DNA of 64,000 bases from [Clostridium] celerecrescens 18A (GCF_002797975.1 NZ_PGET01000001.1:2542001-2606000); one strand, 5' to 3'; positions 24,923 to 34,276 are shown, numbered from the stretch's first letter. The notes: generated from the sequence alone by a model not told the origin. Made by a program: numbers and translations.

Positions 24923-25975
24923 TTACTCTGCCAAAGCCTTAATCTCCTGATACTTCTTATGATCCGTATATAACTCTCCGGTATATGGATTTTTCCTTGT
25001 CTTATACATTCTGTGAATCATATATACAAATACTCCGATATTTGCAAGAAGAGCCAGTAAACTCATAATAAATAAAAAAGTAGTATCCGGTGATACCCCT
25101 GCCACCGGTTGGATTCCTGTTCCGGTCAAAACCGTATACCCGTCAGAGGAAAGCATTCCTTCCTGTATTGCTGCTTCTGCAATAGCCTTACTGGATCGGG
25201 AATGCACCAGAAAACTGCTGGCATCCTGAAATACCGGAAACGTCTGGGCAAACATACACCACAGTGCCAGCGTTTGGGCACGATGCTGCAGCCATGCCCC
25301 TTTTCCCACTGTAAATGCACAAATAGTAGGGGCCAGTAAAAGTGCTAATCCGCAATACCATGCATGAGTCGGAAGGCAGTTATAGGTATAAGCAAAATTC
25401 CACAAATCATAGGCGATTATCCAGAACCACATCATATCGGGCCAGAGCATATCCTGGCTTTTATCCCTACTGGTCTTCTTTCGGATACAGATTCCAAACC
25501 AGCCTGTAATGGTCACAATATTTAAAAGACCTGCGATCCCGTTCATGACATTCCATGGACCGCCGATATAGTACTGAACCTGATTGTTCATATACTCCAT
25601 AACCGGTGTCACATACTGGCTTACTTCAAAATCGCGGAAACAGGCCTCCAGGATATTGATCGCCAGAATTAACGGCGGGAAACACAACGCAATTTTATTA
25701 TGCTGCAGCTTTTTGATATGACGGATACACCAAAAACCAATACACCCCGCTGTTGAAGAGTAAACCTTTGCCAGATGAAACCAGTCCATATAAGATGTAT
25801 CCTTTAACGTTGTCACCCATAAAACGGTTAAAACAACAGGAAGCACAACAAAGCAGCCAAACCCCACCCATTTAAAACGGCGGCTCAATTCATTTGCGGC
25901 AAACAATGATATAAACACCCCAAGCCATACCAGTAAAACCAATATTGTCGGAACACTTTCTGAAAACACAAACAT
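24923..25975 (-). CDS. DUF5692-family multipass membrane protein
   Basis: About 350 residues with roughly nine hydrophobic segments, for example 6-25, 33-52, 125-150 and one near the C-terminus (FLFIMSLLALLANIGVFVYM), and a charged cytoplasmic tail. I recognise the DUF5692 family but know of no function. The start at 25975 is chosen because AAGGAGG lies 7 bases upstream; the longer frame would begin with GTG inside the ribosome site. It lies 81 bp downstream of hypA on the same strand, so it may be transcribed with the hyp genes. A transport role tied to nickel or redox metabolism is only a guess from position. Confidence 0.75.
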   Translation of the reverse strand: MFVFSESVPTILVLLVWLGVFISLFAANELSRRFKWVGFGCFVVLPVVLTVLWVTTLKDTSYMDWFHLAKVYSSTAGCIGFWCIRHIKKLQHNKIALCFPPLILAINILEACFRDFEVSQYVTPVMEYMNNQVQYYIGGPWNVMNGIAGLLNIVTITGWFGICIRKKTSRDKSQDMLWPDMMWFWIIAYDLWNFAYTYNCLPTHAWYCGLALLLAPTICAFTVGKGAWLQHRAQTLALWCMFAQTFPVFQDASSFLVHSRSSKAIAEAAIQEGMLSSDGYTVLTGTGIQPVAGVSPDTTFLFIMSLLALLANIGVFVYMIHRMYKTRKNPYTGELYTDHKKYQEIKALAE

Positions 25976-26056
25976 TCCCATTCCTCCTTGTTTCACTCTT
26001 CTATTTCTTTACTATTCCTTTTTCCAAAGCCTCCGTCATTTCAACCTTAGAATCCT

Positions 26057-26398
26057 TTAGTTACACACGATTTCCTTAATTATCATGTCGTCGCCCTCCA
26101 GGATTTCCATATCCATACTGCCGCAGTCAGGGCAATTTAAATCACTGTAAACGGCGTTAAATACCCTGCCGCAGCCTTTGCATTTCACAATACCGGGAAT
26201 GACGATAAGCTCCAGCTCTGTTTTTTCCATAAAAGTCTTATAGGAGGCTGCGGGCCAGCTTTGCTCTAAGTATCTGGGCACAATACCGGAAAGCTCTCCA
26301 ACCTCGATGACAAGCTTGTGGACCTCTGTTACATTCTGCTCCTTTACAATACGCTCAATGGTGTGGACCATAGAGTTTAATACACCAAGCTCATGCAT
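26057..26398 (-). CDS. hypA: HypA nickel metallochaperone
   Basis: 113 residues, the normal HypA length. The N-terminal MHE supplies the nickel-binding His2, and the zinc domain has two CxxC pairs (CKGC at 73-76 and CPDC near 90). It delivers nickel, with HypB, to a [NiFe]-hydrogenase or another nickel enzyme. It is the third gene after hypB and the large flavoprotein, 20 bp behind the latter, with AGGAGAGGC as ribosome site. No hydrogenase subunit, hypC-F or nickel transporter appears in the window, so the client enzyme is unknown. Confidence 0.96.
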   Translation of the reverse strand: MHELGVLNSMVHTIERIVKEQNVTEVHKLVIEVGELSGIVPRYLEQSWPAASYKTFMEKTELELIVIPGIVKCKGCGRVFNAVYSDLNCPDCGSMDMEILEGDDMIIKEIVCN

Positions 26399-26418
26399 TG
26401 TTGCCTCTCCTTTTCTCG

Positions 26419-29109
26419 TTAGCTTCTTCTGCCAACGCTTTCTTTAAGGGTGGTTGCAGCAATTTTTCCGGTACGTACAATTGCGTTGGCGGCTATCTTG
26501 ACAGGAAGTTTTTCATAGGTATTGGGGACAGTGTCATAGGTACGCTCCAGATGAATTGCATCAAATTTACATTTGGTCGTACACATGCCGCAGCCAATAC
26601 ACATATAACTGTCGATTTCTACCGCACCGCATCCAAGGCATCGCTCCGTTTCTTTCTTTAACTGCTCCTCGGTGAAGGTCATGCGTTCATCATGGAAGCT
26701 GCCTTTTTTCTCAGGAGAATGGCCTGGTCTCTGGCGGGGAGTCGTATCAAAATCCTGTAAACCGATGGCAACGTTATTTTTATCAAACGCATGGTATTCA
26801 CGGCGGTCACGGCCATATACAAGAGACTGTCCCGGCTGTACATATCGGTGGATAGAGATTGCACCTTCTTTTCCGGATGCAATGGCATGGATAGCAAATT
26901 GAGGCCCGGTAAAACAGTCGCCGCCGACAAAAACGTCCGGTTCTGAAGTCTGTAAGGTCAGACTGTCCGCTTTGGCAGTACCGCCGCGTCCAAGTTCAAC
27001 CTTACTCTCCGAGAGAAGTCCGCCCCACTCGATGGACTGGCCAATGGAAAGCAGTACGGTATCAGCTTTTACAGTGATCGTATCATTTTCATCGTACTTT
27101 GGAGCGAAATGCTGGTCATCATCGAATACACTGATGCAGCGCTTAAATTCTACACCGGTCACCTTTCCATCTTCTGTCAGGATGCGCTTAGGCCCCCAGC
27201 CATTATGAAAGGAAACGTTATCTTCCTCAGCCTCTGTAATCTCCTCCGGTAATGCCGGCATTTCACCGGGACTTTCCAGACAGTAAAGATTAACAGCAGC
27301 AGCCCCCTGTCTTACCCCTGTACGGGCTACATCAATTGCTACATTCCCACCGCCGATCACAACTACATTTCCGGAAAGCTCTGCCTTTCTTCCAAGGTTT
27401 ACATTGCGAAGGAAATCAACGCCGGAGATAACCCCTTCTGCGTCCTCCCCCTCAATGCCAAGACTTCTGCCGCCCTGTGCGCCGATCGCCAGATAGAAGG
27501 CTTCGTAACCTTCTTTCCGAAGTTCATTAAGAGTAATGTCTTTTCCGACTTCAATTCCGGTTTTAAAGGTAACACCCATTTCGCGCAGAACGTCTATTTC
27601 GGCATTAAGAACCTCCTTTTCCAGGCGGAAGGAAGGAATACCAAGGGTAAGCATACCGCCGAGTTTTTCTTCCTTTTCAAATACGGTTACCTGATAACCA
27701 TCAATTGCCAGGTAATATGCACAGGAAAGACCGGAAGGACCGGAGCCGACCACTGCAATTTTATTTCCAAGGTGATAACGCATAGGAGGGATATATCGGA
27801 TCGAACCATCCAGCTCTTTATCCGCAATAAATTTTTTGATTTCATCGATGGAAACCGGTTCATCAATATCTCCGCGGGTGCATTCGCTTTCACAGCCGTG
27901 AGGACAGATACGTCCGCAGACAGCAGGGAAAGGATTTTCTTTCTTTATCAGCTCTAATGCTTCATGGTAGCGGCCGGAAGCAGCAAGCTTTATGTAACCC
28001 TGTACGGAAATATGAGCAGGACAGGCAGTTTTACAGGGAGAAGTTCCTTCTTCTGCAACATCTTTACGGTTCTCGCGGTAATCCACATTCCAGTTGTTTT
28101 CTCTCCAGATATGGTCACGTGCGGTAGGTTCTGCCTTTATGGCAACAGGTGTTTTGGAACAGAGTTTTTGGCCAAGTTTTAAAGCATTCACCGGACAATT
28201 TTCCACACATTGTCCGCAGGCTACGCAGTTTTCCTTTTTTACCTTGGCAGTGAAGTTGGAACGTATGGAATCAGGTGTATTAAAAAGTGTTGCAAGACGC
28301 AAGGAGAAGCAGGAGCAGCCACAGCAGTTGCAGATTGCCGCTGATTCACCGAGTCCGTCGGTATGGGGCATTTCATGCATCAGGCCATTATTTTCTGCAA
28401 ATTTAATAATTTCTTTTGCTTCCTCCCGAGAAATCTGGCGGCCTCTGCCTGTTTTTATATAATATTCGGCACCTTCGCCCATCTGGATGCAAATGTCTTT
28501 TTCCAGATGACCGCAGCCCTCATCCAGTACACGGCGTGACTGGCGGCAGGAGCAGTCAGATACTGAGAACGTATCATATTTATCCAGGTAATAAGAGAGA
28601 CGTTCCCAGGGCTTTGTACCGGAGATATCCTTGATGGCCTCTTCCACAGGAATGACACGCATCATTGCCATGCCTTGCGGGAATTTTGCTGCCATAGGCG
28701 CCAGACGCAGCCTGGTATATTCTTCAAAGGCTTTGCCGATTTCAGGATGTTCGTTAAGCTGTTCACGGTTATTTACCATCATTTCTAACATACCGGGGGC
28801 AAATATATTCACAAAAAACCGTTCTTTATGATCCTCCTTATCCTTCCATACTTTGGCGACTCCTGTGTAGGCCAGCTGCTCTAAGAGGGCCTTTGTCTCT
28901 TTTTTACTTTTTCCGGAGCGTTTAGCCACATACTCGAACGTACGGGGTTTACGAAGTCCGATAATCATAGCAATATCAGCCATTTCATCTGTTACAACAC
29001 AGTTAAGAGCGTAGTATTCGGGAGAATTTTCATCGATTTTGTTCATGGCTCCGGCAATACCGCCTACCATCTTCGCCAGTCTTACAATTTTAGGTCTTAA
29101 TTCACTCAT
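26419..29109 (-). CDS. Large Fe-S/FAD oxidoreductase: N-terminal cysteine-rich domain + ferredoxin + GltD-like NAD(P)H core + ferredoxin
   Basis: About 896 residues in four parts. Residues 1-300 form a helical domain with an Fe-S-type cysteine set (SDCSCRQ; EGCGHLEKDIC; ICNCCGCSC). A ferredoxin motif CVACGQCVENCP follows near 302. The core resembles GltD/NfnB: the Fe-S portion CKTACPAHIS, FAD-binding VVGSGPSGLSCAYYL, NAD(P)-binding VVIGGGNVAIDVAR and a final GGDCFTGP. A C-terminal ferredoxin (CIGCGMCTTKC) ends it. It probably moves electrons between NAD(P)H and ferredoxin or a metalloenzyme. The start at 29109 follows GAAAGGAAATT; the longest reading adds ten residues. It sits between hypB and hypA, suggesting it serves or reduces the nickel enzyme they mature. 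Confidence 0.85.
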   Translation of the reverse strand: MSELRPKIVRLAKMVGGIAGAMNKIDENSPEYYALNCVVTDEMADIAMIIGLRKPRTFEYVAKRSGKSKKETKALLEQLAYTGVAKVWKDKEDHKERFFVNIFAPGMLEMMVNNREQLNEHPEIGKAFEEYTRLRLAPMAAKFPQGMAMMRVIPVEEAIKDISGTKPWERLSYYLDKYDTFSVSDCSCRQSRRVLDEGCGHLEKDICIQMGEGAEYYIKTGRGRQISREEAKEIIKFAENNGLMHEMPHTDGLGESAAICNCCGCSCFSLRLATLFNTPDSIRSNFTAKVKKENCVACGQCVENCPVNALKLGQKLCSKTPVAIKAEPTARDHIWRENNWNVDYRENRKDVAEEGTSPCKTACPAHISVQGYIKLAASGRYHEALELIKKENPFPAVCGRICPHGCESECTRGDIDEPVSIDEIKKFIADKELDGSIRYIPPMRYHLGNKIAVVGSGPSGLSCAYYLAIDGYQVTVFEKEEKLGGMLTLGIPSFRLEKEVLNAEIDVLREMGVTFKTGIEVGKDITLNELRKEGYEAFYLAIGAQGGRSLGIEGEDAEGVISGVDFLRNVNLGRKAELSGNVVVIGGGNVAIDVARTGVRQGAAAVNLYCLESPGEMPALPEEITEAEEDNVSFHNGWGPKRILTEDGKVTGVEFKRCISVFDDDQHFAPKYDENDTITVKADTVLLSIGQSIEWGGLLSESKVELGRGGTAKADSLTLQTSEPDVFVGGDCFTGPQFAIHAIASGKEGAISIHRYVQPGQSLVYGRDRREYHAFDKNNVAIGLQDFDTTPRQRPGHSPEKKGSFHDERMTFTEEQLKKETERCLGCGAVEIDSYMCIGCGMCTTKCKFDAIHLERTYDTVPNTYEKLPVKIAANAIVRTGKIAATTLKESVGRRS

Positions 29110-29180
29110 AATTTCCTTTCCCGCGCTTGTCTTGCGCAATTGAAGTTTATGAATACCTTTTTATGATAGTTATGCTTTTA

Positions 29181-29849
29181 TTATTCACACCAGGATTTTA
29201 CTGCATTGCTTAACCAGTCGGTCCATTCCTTTATACCTTCATCTTTTAAGGCACTGATGGGTATGATCACAGCATTGGGATTACGAAGTCTAATATTAGC
29301 TTTGCATTTTTCCATATCAAAATTAAAATACGGCATTACGTCCATCTTGTTGATCAGTATCACATCGCAAATAGAAAACATCAGCGGATATTTAAGAGGT
29401 TTGTCGTCTCCTTCCGGTACGGAGAGGATCATAGCATTTTTTACTGCCCCGGTGTCAAATTCTGCAGGGCAGACCAGGTTGCCTACATTTTCTAGTATTA
29501 CAAGGTCAAGACCGTCTGTATCAAGCCCCTCTAATCCCTGGCGTGTCATTTCCGCGTCCAGATGGCACATACCACCGGTATGTAACTGGATAGCCTTTGC
29601 ACCAGTTTGCTGAATGGTACGGGCATCTACATCAGAATCAATATCCGCTTCCATAACACCAATATTAAGGTCGTTCTTTAGGGCATGAATCGTACGGGTT
29701 AGGGTAGTGGTCTTACCGGCACCGGGACTGGACATCAGATTAAGAAGAAAGACCTTCTTATCCTTTAATTCTTCACGAAGCTTTCCGGCTTGTATGTTGT
29801 TGTCAGCAAAGACACTTGTTTTTATCTCAAGAACTTTAAAATCTTCCAT
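29181..29849 (-). CDS. hypB: HypB nickel-incorporation GTPase
   Basis: About 222 residues. The GTPase has the P-loop SSPGAGKTT near residue 40, the switch region MEADIDSDVDA, the metal-site region CHLDAEMT and the base-recognition motif INKMD near 160. There is no histidine-rich N-terminal stretch, so nickel storage is unlikely. The start at 29849 follows AAAGGAGCG; the longer frame adds 19 residues. It is the first gene of the hypB-flavoprotein-hypA set, divergent from a FadR-type regulator. Confidence 0.96.
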   Translation of the reverse strand: MEDFKVLEIKTSVFADNNIQAGKLREELKDKKVFLLNLMSSPGAGKTTTLTRTIHALKNDLNIGVMEADIDSDVDARTIQQTGAKAIQLHTGGMCHLDAEMTRQGLEGLDTDGLDLVILENVGNLVCPAEFDTGAVKNAMILSVPEGDDKPLKYPLMFSICDVILINKMDVMPYFNFDMEKCKANIRLRNPNAVIIPISALKDEGIKEWTDWLSNAVKSWCE

Positions 29850-30165
29850 GTGTCGCGCTCCTTTCTTTTCATTCTTTTTTTGGGCATCTGTTGGCTCAAA
29901 AGTCACTTTTGGATTTTTTCCATTTCCTCAAAGGTCTTTCAACCGTCTTAATTCAGGAATGTTTTCCCTTTGTATTCTGGCTCAGCCAGATGAATCGCTT
30001 AGTTTATTTTTTAACAATATTATTATAAAATATTCTATGGAAACTGGCAATATTGTAAAAAATTATTGTCATTATTACTTATTTATTTGTTGAATTTTTG
30101 TAAGAATGTATGATAAAATGGTATTGATTTCTGGTATGGCCAGAGCCAGAACGAGGGGGGAAACG
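29850..30165. promoter_or_regulatory. Divergent promoter region between hypB and the GntR regulator
   Basis: 316 bp, AT-rich, no coding potential. A plus-strand promoter is readable: TTGTTG at 30087-30092, 16-bp spacer, TATGAT at 30109-30114. Two short dyads, CTGGCTCAGCCAG at 29977-29989 and CTGGTATGGCCAG at 30131-30143, share CTGG...CCAG arms and bracket the region. They are candidate operators for the regulator, which would then control itself and the hyp genes. Confidence 0.5.
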
Positions 30166-30867
30166 ATGGAATTTCAGAAACTTAGCGCTTTGAGCTTAAA
30201 AGAAATGTTTATTTGTCAGATTCGGGACATGATTTTATCAGGGCATATCCCGGTTGGAAGCAAATTACCTCCTGAAAGGGAGATTGCAAGGCAGATGCAG
30301 GTTAGCCGTGCAGTGGTTAACAGTGGGTTCGCAGAACTTGAAAAACAGGGCTTTTTGGAAGTACATCCAAGGCAGGGGGTATTTGTAGCAGATTACGGCA
30401 AGAACGGAAATATCAATACCTTAAATGCCATTATGGAATATCACGGAGATACGCTTGGTCAAGCAGAAATTTTCTCAATCCTTGAAGTACGCCGGGCATT
30501 GGAACATCTGGCAACGGATTCAATTGTAAAGAATTCAGCGAATGAGGATATTCTTGGACTGGAAGGATTATTAGAGGAAGTTGCAGATGCCACTTCGATT
30601 GAGGAAACAGTCTCAGCCACCTTTTCTTTTCATCACAGACTTTCCGTTATCAGCGGAAACAGTATTATACCTTTGATTTACATATCTTTTAAACCAGTTG
30701 TAACACAGCTTTGGAAGCGCTTTTGTCTGCGCTACGGGAAAGAGGCACTATACGATAGCGTACTTTGTTTATATAAATGCCTTAAAGCGCGTGATGCCGA
30801 GGCGGCAAGAAGATGTACCGATAAACAACTGGATGAGGCCTTGGAAGGTGGGCATCAGATATATTAA
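30166..30867 (+). CDS. GntR/FadR-family transcriptional regulator
   Basis: About 233 residues: a winged helix at 1-75 (GSKLPPEREIARQMQVSRAV) and an all-helical FCD ligand domain with ILEVRRALEHLA and FHHRLSVISGN. The start at 30166 is chosen for the AGGGGGG five bases upstream; the longest reading adds 20 residues. It is divergent from hypB and probably regulates the hyp/flavoprotein genes in response to a small acid. Ligand unknown. Confidence 0.9.
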   Translation: MEFQKLSALSLKEMFICQIRDMILSGHIPVGSKLPPEREIARQMQVSRAVVNSGFAELEKQGFLEVHPRQGVFVADYGKNGNINTLNAIMEYHGDTLGQAEIFSILEVRRALEHLATDSIVKNSANEDILGLEGLLEEVADATSIEETVSATFSFHHRLSVISGNSIIPLIYISFKPVVTQLWKRFCLRYGKEALYDSVLCLYKCLKARDAEAARRCTDKQLDEALEGGHQIY

Positions 30868-30912
30868 GAGAATACAATAAGAGAGTTCGGATAAGGATCC
30901 CAAGTTAAGAAT

Positions 30913-30960
30913 AAAGCCACAAGTATTTAGTCTTGTGGCTTATGCTTAAGTGGAGATAGT
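30913..30960 (+). repeat. AAAGCCACAAG stem-loop repeat, copy A
   Basis: AAGCCACAAG (30914-30923) and CTTGTGGCTT (30932-30941) form a perfect 10-bp stem 46 bp after the stop of the GntR gene, so it may act as its terminator. It is followed by TGGAGATAGT at 30951-30960, which recurs in copy B. Copies B and C lie at 54491 and 58864. Confidence 0.65.
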
Positions 30961-30998
30961 GGGATTCAAACCTATGACTCTTGAATGTCATTTAAGCA
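30951..30998 (-). pseudogene. Degenerate tRNA-like 3' half (possible relic)
   Basis: Read on the minus strand the segment looks like the second half of a tRNA: a stem-loop CTTAA-ATGACAT-TCAAG, a short variable region, a T-arm-like AGGTTTGAATCC, then CACTATCTCCA. The T-stem is broken by two mismatches and no 5' half is present. It may be a relic or att-site remnant, or a chance resemblance within the adjoining repeat. Confidence 0.35.
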
Positions 30999-31173
30999 TT
31001 TCTCTGGGTTTGCATTTTTGAAGATAGTTTATTATTATAGGAAGGATAGATTTCGCATAGTCAGCATTATCTTTACACAGTCCCGCAAACACGCTGATGC
31101 TGTTATCAACCGTAATAACGCTGCCTTCTTCGTAAGCCCATTTGATTTCTGATAACGGCTCAACAAGGCCGTT

Positions 31174-32178
31174 TTACAAAGTCGTTTCTCTCCACTTCAC
31201 GATATTTTTGAACACAACTTCACCTTCTACCCGCCTGCCCTCCAGCAAGTCTATTAACTCTTCCATAGCTCTTACACCGACCTCATAAGCAGGAGTGATA
31301 ATAGCCGAAATAGCAGGGGTTGTCATCCTTGTCCACCCCTGGTCATCAAAGCCAATAAGGCCTAATGTTCCAGGAAACAGTGACATGTAGTCCGGATAGT
31401 TACGGACAGCCTGATATACTGCCTGAAGCAGTCCCGGGCTGGCTACATAAATTAGAGTTTTTTTACTAATATCCACAACCTGTTTCAGCATTTCAAAAAC
31501 CTCAGCAGACTTGATTCCCTCCTGAAGGTAACGGGTTCCCCCTTCCCTCCAGGCATCCTGAAGGGCATCTTTATAGCCCTGAGTATTCTCAAAGCCTGTG
31601 CTTAGGTCTGCTTCCCCGTCTGATATCATCAGAAAATCATCATATCCCTTTTTGATACATTCTGTGATCACCTGATATACACAGTCATAATTATTGCCTT
31701 TCACATATCTCCCCTTAAAATCATATGGTCTGGCATCAAGATAAACGATGGGCTTTTTTTTCTTCTCCAAATCACTGGCCAGCATTCCAAATCGATAGGT
31801 CGACTGGATGATAAACCCTTCAGCACCAAGCTTCAGCATACGTTTCACATAGTCCTTTTCGTGTTGGAAGGCCAGTCCACTGTTGCCGATCATAATCTGG
31901 TACTCCTGGGTACTGGCCGCATCCTCTATGCCTTTTAACGCTCTGGCACTATATGGTTCCGAAGCATCTCCCAGAATAACCCCTATAAGTCCGCTGCTCT
32001 TTGCCTTCATCGCTCTTGCAGCCGCACTGGGTTCATATCCTGTCTCATCAATGATATGCTGGATTCTATGCTTCGTATCCTCGGACATCTTATTAGTCTT
32101 GCCATTAAGATAGAAGGATACCGTTGTCTTAGAAACACCTGCTTTCTCAGCAATCTCATTAATTGTCAGCTTTTTCAT
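31174..32178 (-). CDS. regR: LacI-family regulator, RegR-like
   Basis: About 334 residues: LacI helix-turn-helix (TINEIAEKAGVSKTTVSFYLNGKTNKMS), then a sugar-binding-protein-like effector domain with GLIGFDDQGWTRMTTPAIS near the C-terminus. The start at 32178 follows GGAGGTTATA; the longer frame begins with a GTG overlapping that site. It lies downstream of heparinase II/III, the position of RegR in the streptococcal hyaluronate locus, and should repress the PTS/GH88/heparinase operon until an unsaturated disaccharide product is present. Confidence 0.85.
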   Translation of the reverse strand: MKKLTINEIAEKAGVSKTTVSFYLNGKTNKMSEDTKHRIQHIIDETGYEPSAAARAMKAKSSGLIGVILGDASEPYSARALKGIEDAASTQEYQIMIGNSGLAFQHEKDYVKRMLKLGAEGFIIQSTYRFGMLASDLEKKKKPIVYLDARPYDFKGRYVKGNNYDCVYQVITECIKKGYDDFLMISDGEADLSTGFENTQGYKDALQDAWREGGTRYLQEGIKSAEVFEMLKQVVDISKKTLIYVASPGLLQAVYQAVRNYPDYMSLFPGTLGLIGFDDQGWTRMTTPAISAIITPAYEVGVRAMEELIDLLEGRRVEGEVVFKNIVKWRETTL

Positions 32179-32263
32179 TATAACCTCCACGACCTGATGT
32201 CTCCCCTAAATGATTCGGGGTTAATTTAACCTTATTAATAATATACCATAGATAATCCTTTCG

Positions 32264-32278
32264 TGGAAAGGGTTTCCA
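32264..32278. promoter_or_regulatory. 15-bp palindrome upstream of the RegR-like gene
   Basis: TGGAAA-GGG-TTTCCA is a perfect dyad ending at the heparinase stop codon and 86 bp upstream of the LacI gene. Size and symmetry fit a LacI-family or catabolite-type operator, so it may mediate autoregulation or carbon control. Confidence 0.45.
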
Positions 32279-34276
32279 TCAAATTCTTAAACGGTAAAGG
32301 GTTCTTTTTCCTTTCTTGATGTGGATGGCTGCAGCTTTTGCATAGATCTGTGTATCCCTGCATTTATATAATTTACCGCCGCGGCAGGTCTCCCTATTCC
32401 AGATAAGAAGGATCCAGGACTCCTGTTCTGATAAAATAAATTCTTTCGCTGTCACGGTCTCATAATCTGCAGGCAGCGGATTGCCCGTCTGATGTACCGC
32501 AGCATTCTTTAACAATACCCCGGACCCTCCAAGACATGTCCAATCCGTATGACGGTTTATAAAGTCAGACTCCTTGACCAGACATCTGCTGTCAGACAGT
32601 TGATTGTAACGGCTGGAAACAAAGCATTGATGGGATCGGAACATATCGGATCCCCACAGGTTCATTTTTTCGTTCCCATTCTTAAGCTCCCACTGCCGTC
32701 CGGCATCGTCCAAAGCCGAAGGGACTGCCTCCACCGAACTATCCAAATGGTAGTATTCCTTCACCTGATGGACACCGGTGCAGCAAATGTCATTTACAAT
32801 CAGCCAAATCCCGCAGTCTACCGCCATTACCTTGCGCATGATCAGGCAGTGATCTCCCTTGGACAGAGTTCCGTAATAGGCCATTTCTCCATACCGGACC
32901 GCTCCTTCTTCTCTGTAATAATTTTTCATACATTGGCCAAAGCTTTCATACTCCCAAGAACCTGCCGGCCTTCCAGGAGACTCCTCATCCACTGTACAGA
33001 CGTTATGCGCCTGTGCACTTTTAAACAGGACCCGCAGCGGCTCTTTTTCCCTGTACGAATACCTTCCGCTGTCTATAAGAAATGGTTTTCCTTTATAATA
33101 AAGGGAAATGTGGGTCAAATCCGCATGTCCGTGGCTGCTGCCCAAAGGTCCGCATTTGATATAAGTAAAATGGCTGTCTTCTTCCCAGCCGCTTCTAACG
33201 TAAATATTTCCCGTATCTGCTGCATTCAGCGACTGAGATCCGGGTTTTACCGCCTTTAATTCTTTATAACTGCAGATGCCTTTCCGGCCAAGCAGCCAGG
33301 CGCTGTCAAGATCCATATCATGATATCCGCCGTACTTGTACCTTCCGTCACCTGTAAGAACCGCAGCCTTCACCAACACATCCCGCACATCGGTAACATC
33401 GCTGTCGCACTGGGCAATCTGGCAATGATCCGGTGCTGTGCTATAAAGAACATAACGGCTCATGGCATCGATATTTTTCAAAAGCCATTCCTTATCTCGG
33501 GTATTTGAAAATAACTTCATAAAAGCCAGAAGTACTTCTATATGGTACATTATTGACTGTTCCCAGTGGGATCCATCGGGTAGTACCTGAAGTTCCGTCT
33601 GATGCTCCAACTCCTTCCACGCCCATTGTTCCGTTCCATTGTCTGGCAGATATTCCTTAAACCAGAGATACCCTTGACATATGGCTGTGGTTTGCAGCAC
33701 TCCCCAATTGCTCAATGAATACTTTTCCATATACCTGATGCGCATATAATCAAACTGCTGACTCATGCTTTCCAGTACTGTCTCCGCTTCCTCCTGATCC
33801 AAAAGTCCTCTTCCAATCATCTGAATCAGAAGAAACTGCCAATGCATGCAGCGGATTCCCGTGTCAATGGTCCTTGTGGATTCCGTGCCCTCCGGAACAA
33901 TGGGATTGGTACGAATCCAATGTTTTAAATACCACTTGAGCTTTTCTACATAATTTAAGTCTTTCGTGAAGCAGTATGCCAAAAGAAGCTTATGAAGGTA
34001 TTCATGGCGGTTCAGCATGTAAATCCACTCTGGATCACCGTTGGGGCTGATATCCCATTCCATATTCTCCAGTGCATATGGAATGGGGCATGGTTCCATA
34101 TCCCATTTGTCTTCAAAAACAAATACTTGCTTTAAAAGCCGGTCCGCCTGTTTTAAAACTGTCATTCTCTCTTCCCGGCAGTTCATTTCCATATATTCCG
34201 TAACATAGACCGCATCATATTGTTTCATATGCTCTTCTGCACGCCTTTTCAGGTTTTCAAATCGTTTATCCTGCAT
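32279..34276 (-). CDS. Heparinase II/III family polysaccharide lyase
   Basis: About 665 residues: an N-terminal helical toroid (AlgLyase/Hepar_II_III_N type, to about 340) with YSLSNWGVLQTTAIC, then the heparinase II/III beta-sandwich with SSHGHADLTHISLYYKGKPF near 385, holding the conserved His and the metal-site region. No signal peptide, so it acts on imported uronic-acid oligosaccharides. The start at 34276 follows AAGGAG; the longest frame adds 18 residues. It follows the PTS EIID gene, as in the streptococcal hyaluronate operon. Probable substrates are chondroitin, hyaluronan or heparan fragments. Confidence 0.88.
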   Translation of the reverse strand: MQDKRFENLKRRAEEHMKQYDAVYVTEYMEMNCREERMTVLKQADRLLKQVFVFEDKWDMEPCPIPYALENMEWDISPNGDPEWIYMLNRHEYLHKLLLAYCFTKDLNYVEKLKWYLKHWIRTNPIVPEGTESTRTIDTGIRCMHWQFLLIQMIGRGLLDQEEAETVLESMSQQFDYMRIRYMEKYSLSNWGVLQTTAICQGYLWFKEYLPDNGTEQWAWKELEHQTELQVLPDGSHWEQSIMYHIEVLLAFMKLFSNTRDKEWLLKNIDAMSRYVLYSTAPDHCQIAQCDSDVTDVRDVLVKAAVLTGDGRYKYGGYHDMDLDSAWLLGRKGICSYKELKAVKPGSQSLNAADTGNIYVRSGWEEDSHFTYIKCGPLGSSHGHADLTHISLYYKGKPFLIDSGRYSYREKEPLRVLFKSAQAHNVCTVDEESPGRPAGSWEYESFGQCMKNYYREEGAVRYGEMAYYGTLSKGDHCLIMRKVMAVDCGIWLIVNDICCTGVHQVKEYYHLDSSVEAVPSALDDAGRQWELKNGNEKMNLWGSDMFRSHQCFVSSRYNQLSDSRCLVKESDFINRHTDWTCLGGSGVLLKNAAVHQTGNPLPADYETVTAKEFILSEQESWILLIWNRETCRGGKLYKCRDTQIYAKAAAIHIKKGKRTLYRLRI

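Larger units (their letters stand above)
30868..31173. other. 306-bp intergenic region with stem-loop repeat and tRNA-like relic
   Basis: No gene is visible. Its left third holds the AAAGCCACAAG stem-loop (30913-30941) followed by the conserved TGGAGATAGT and a tRNA-like segment. The right part (31020-31170) shows no clear start or ribosome site on either strand. Confidence 0.5.
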
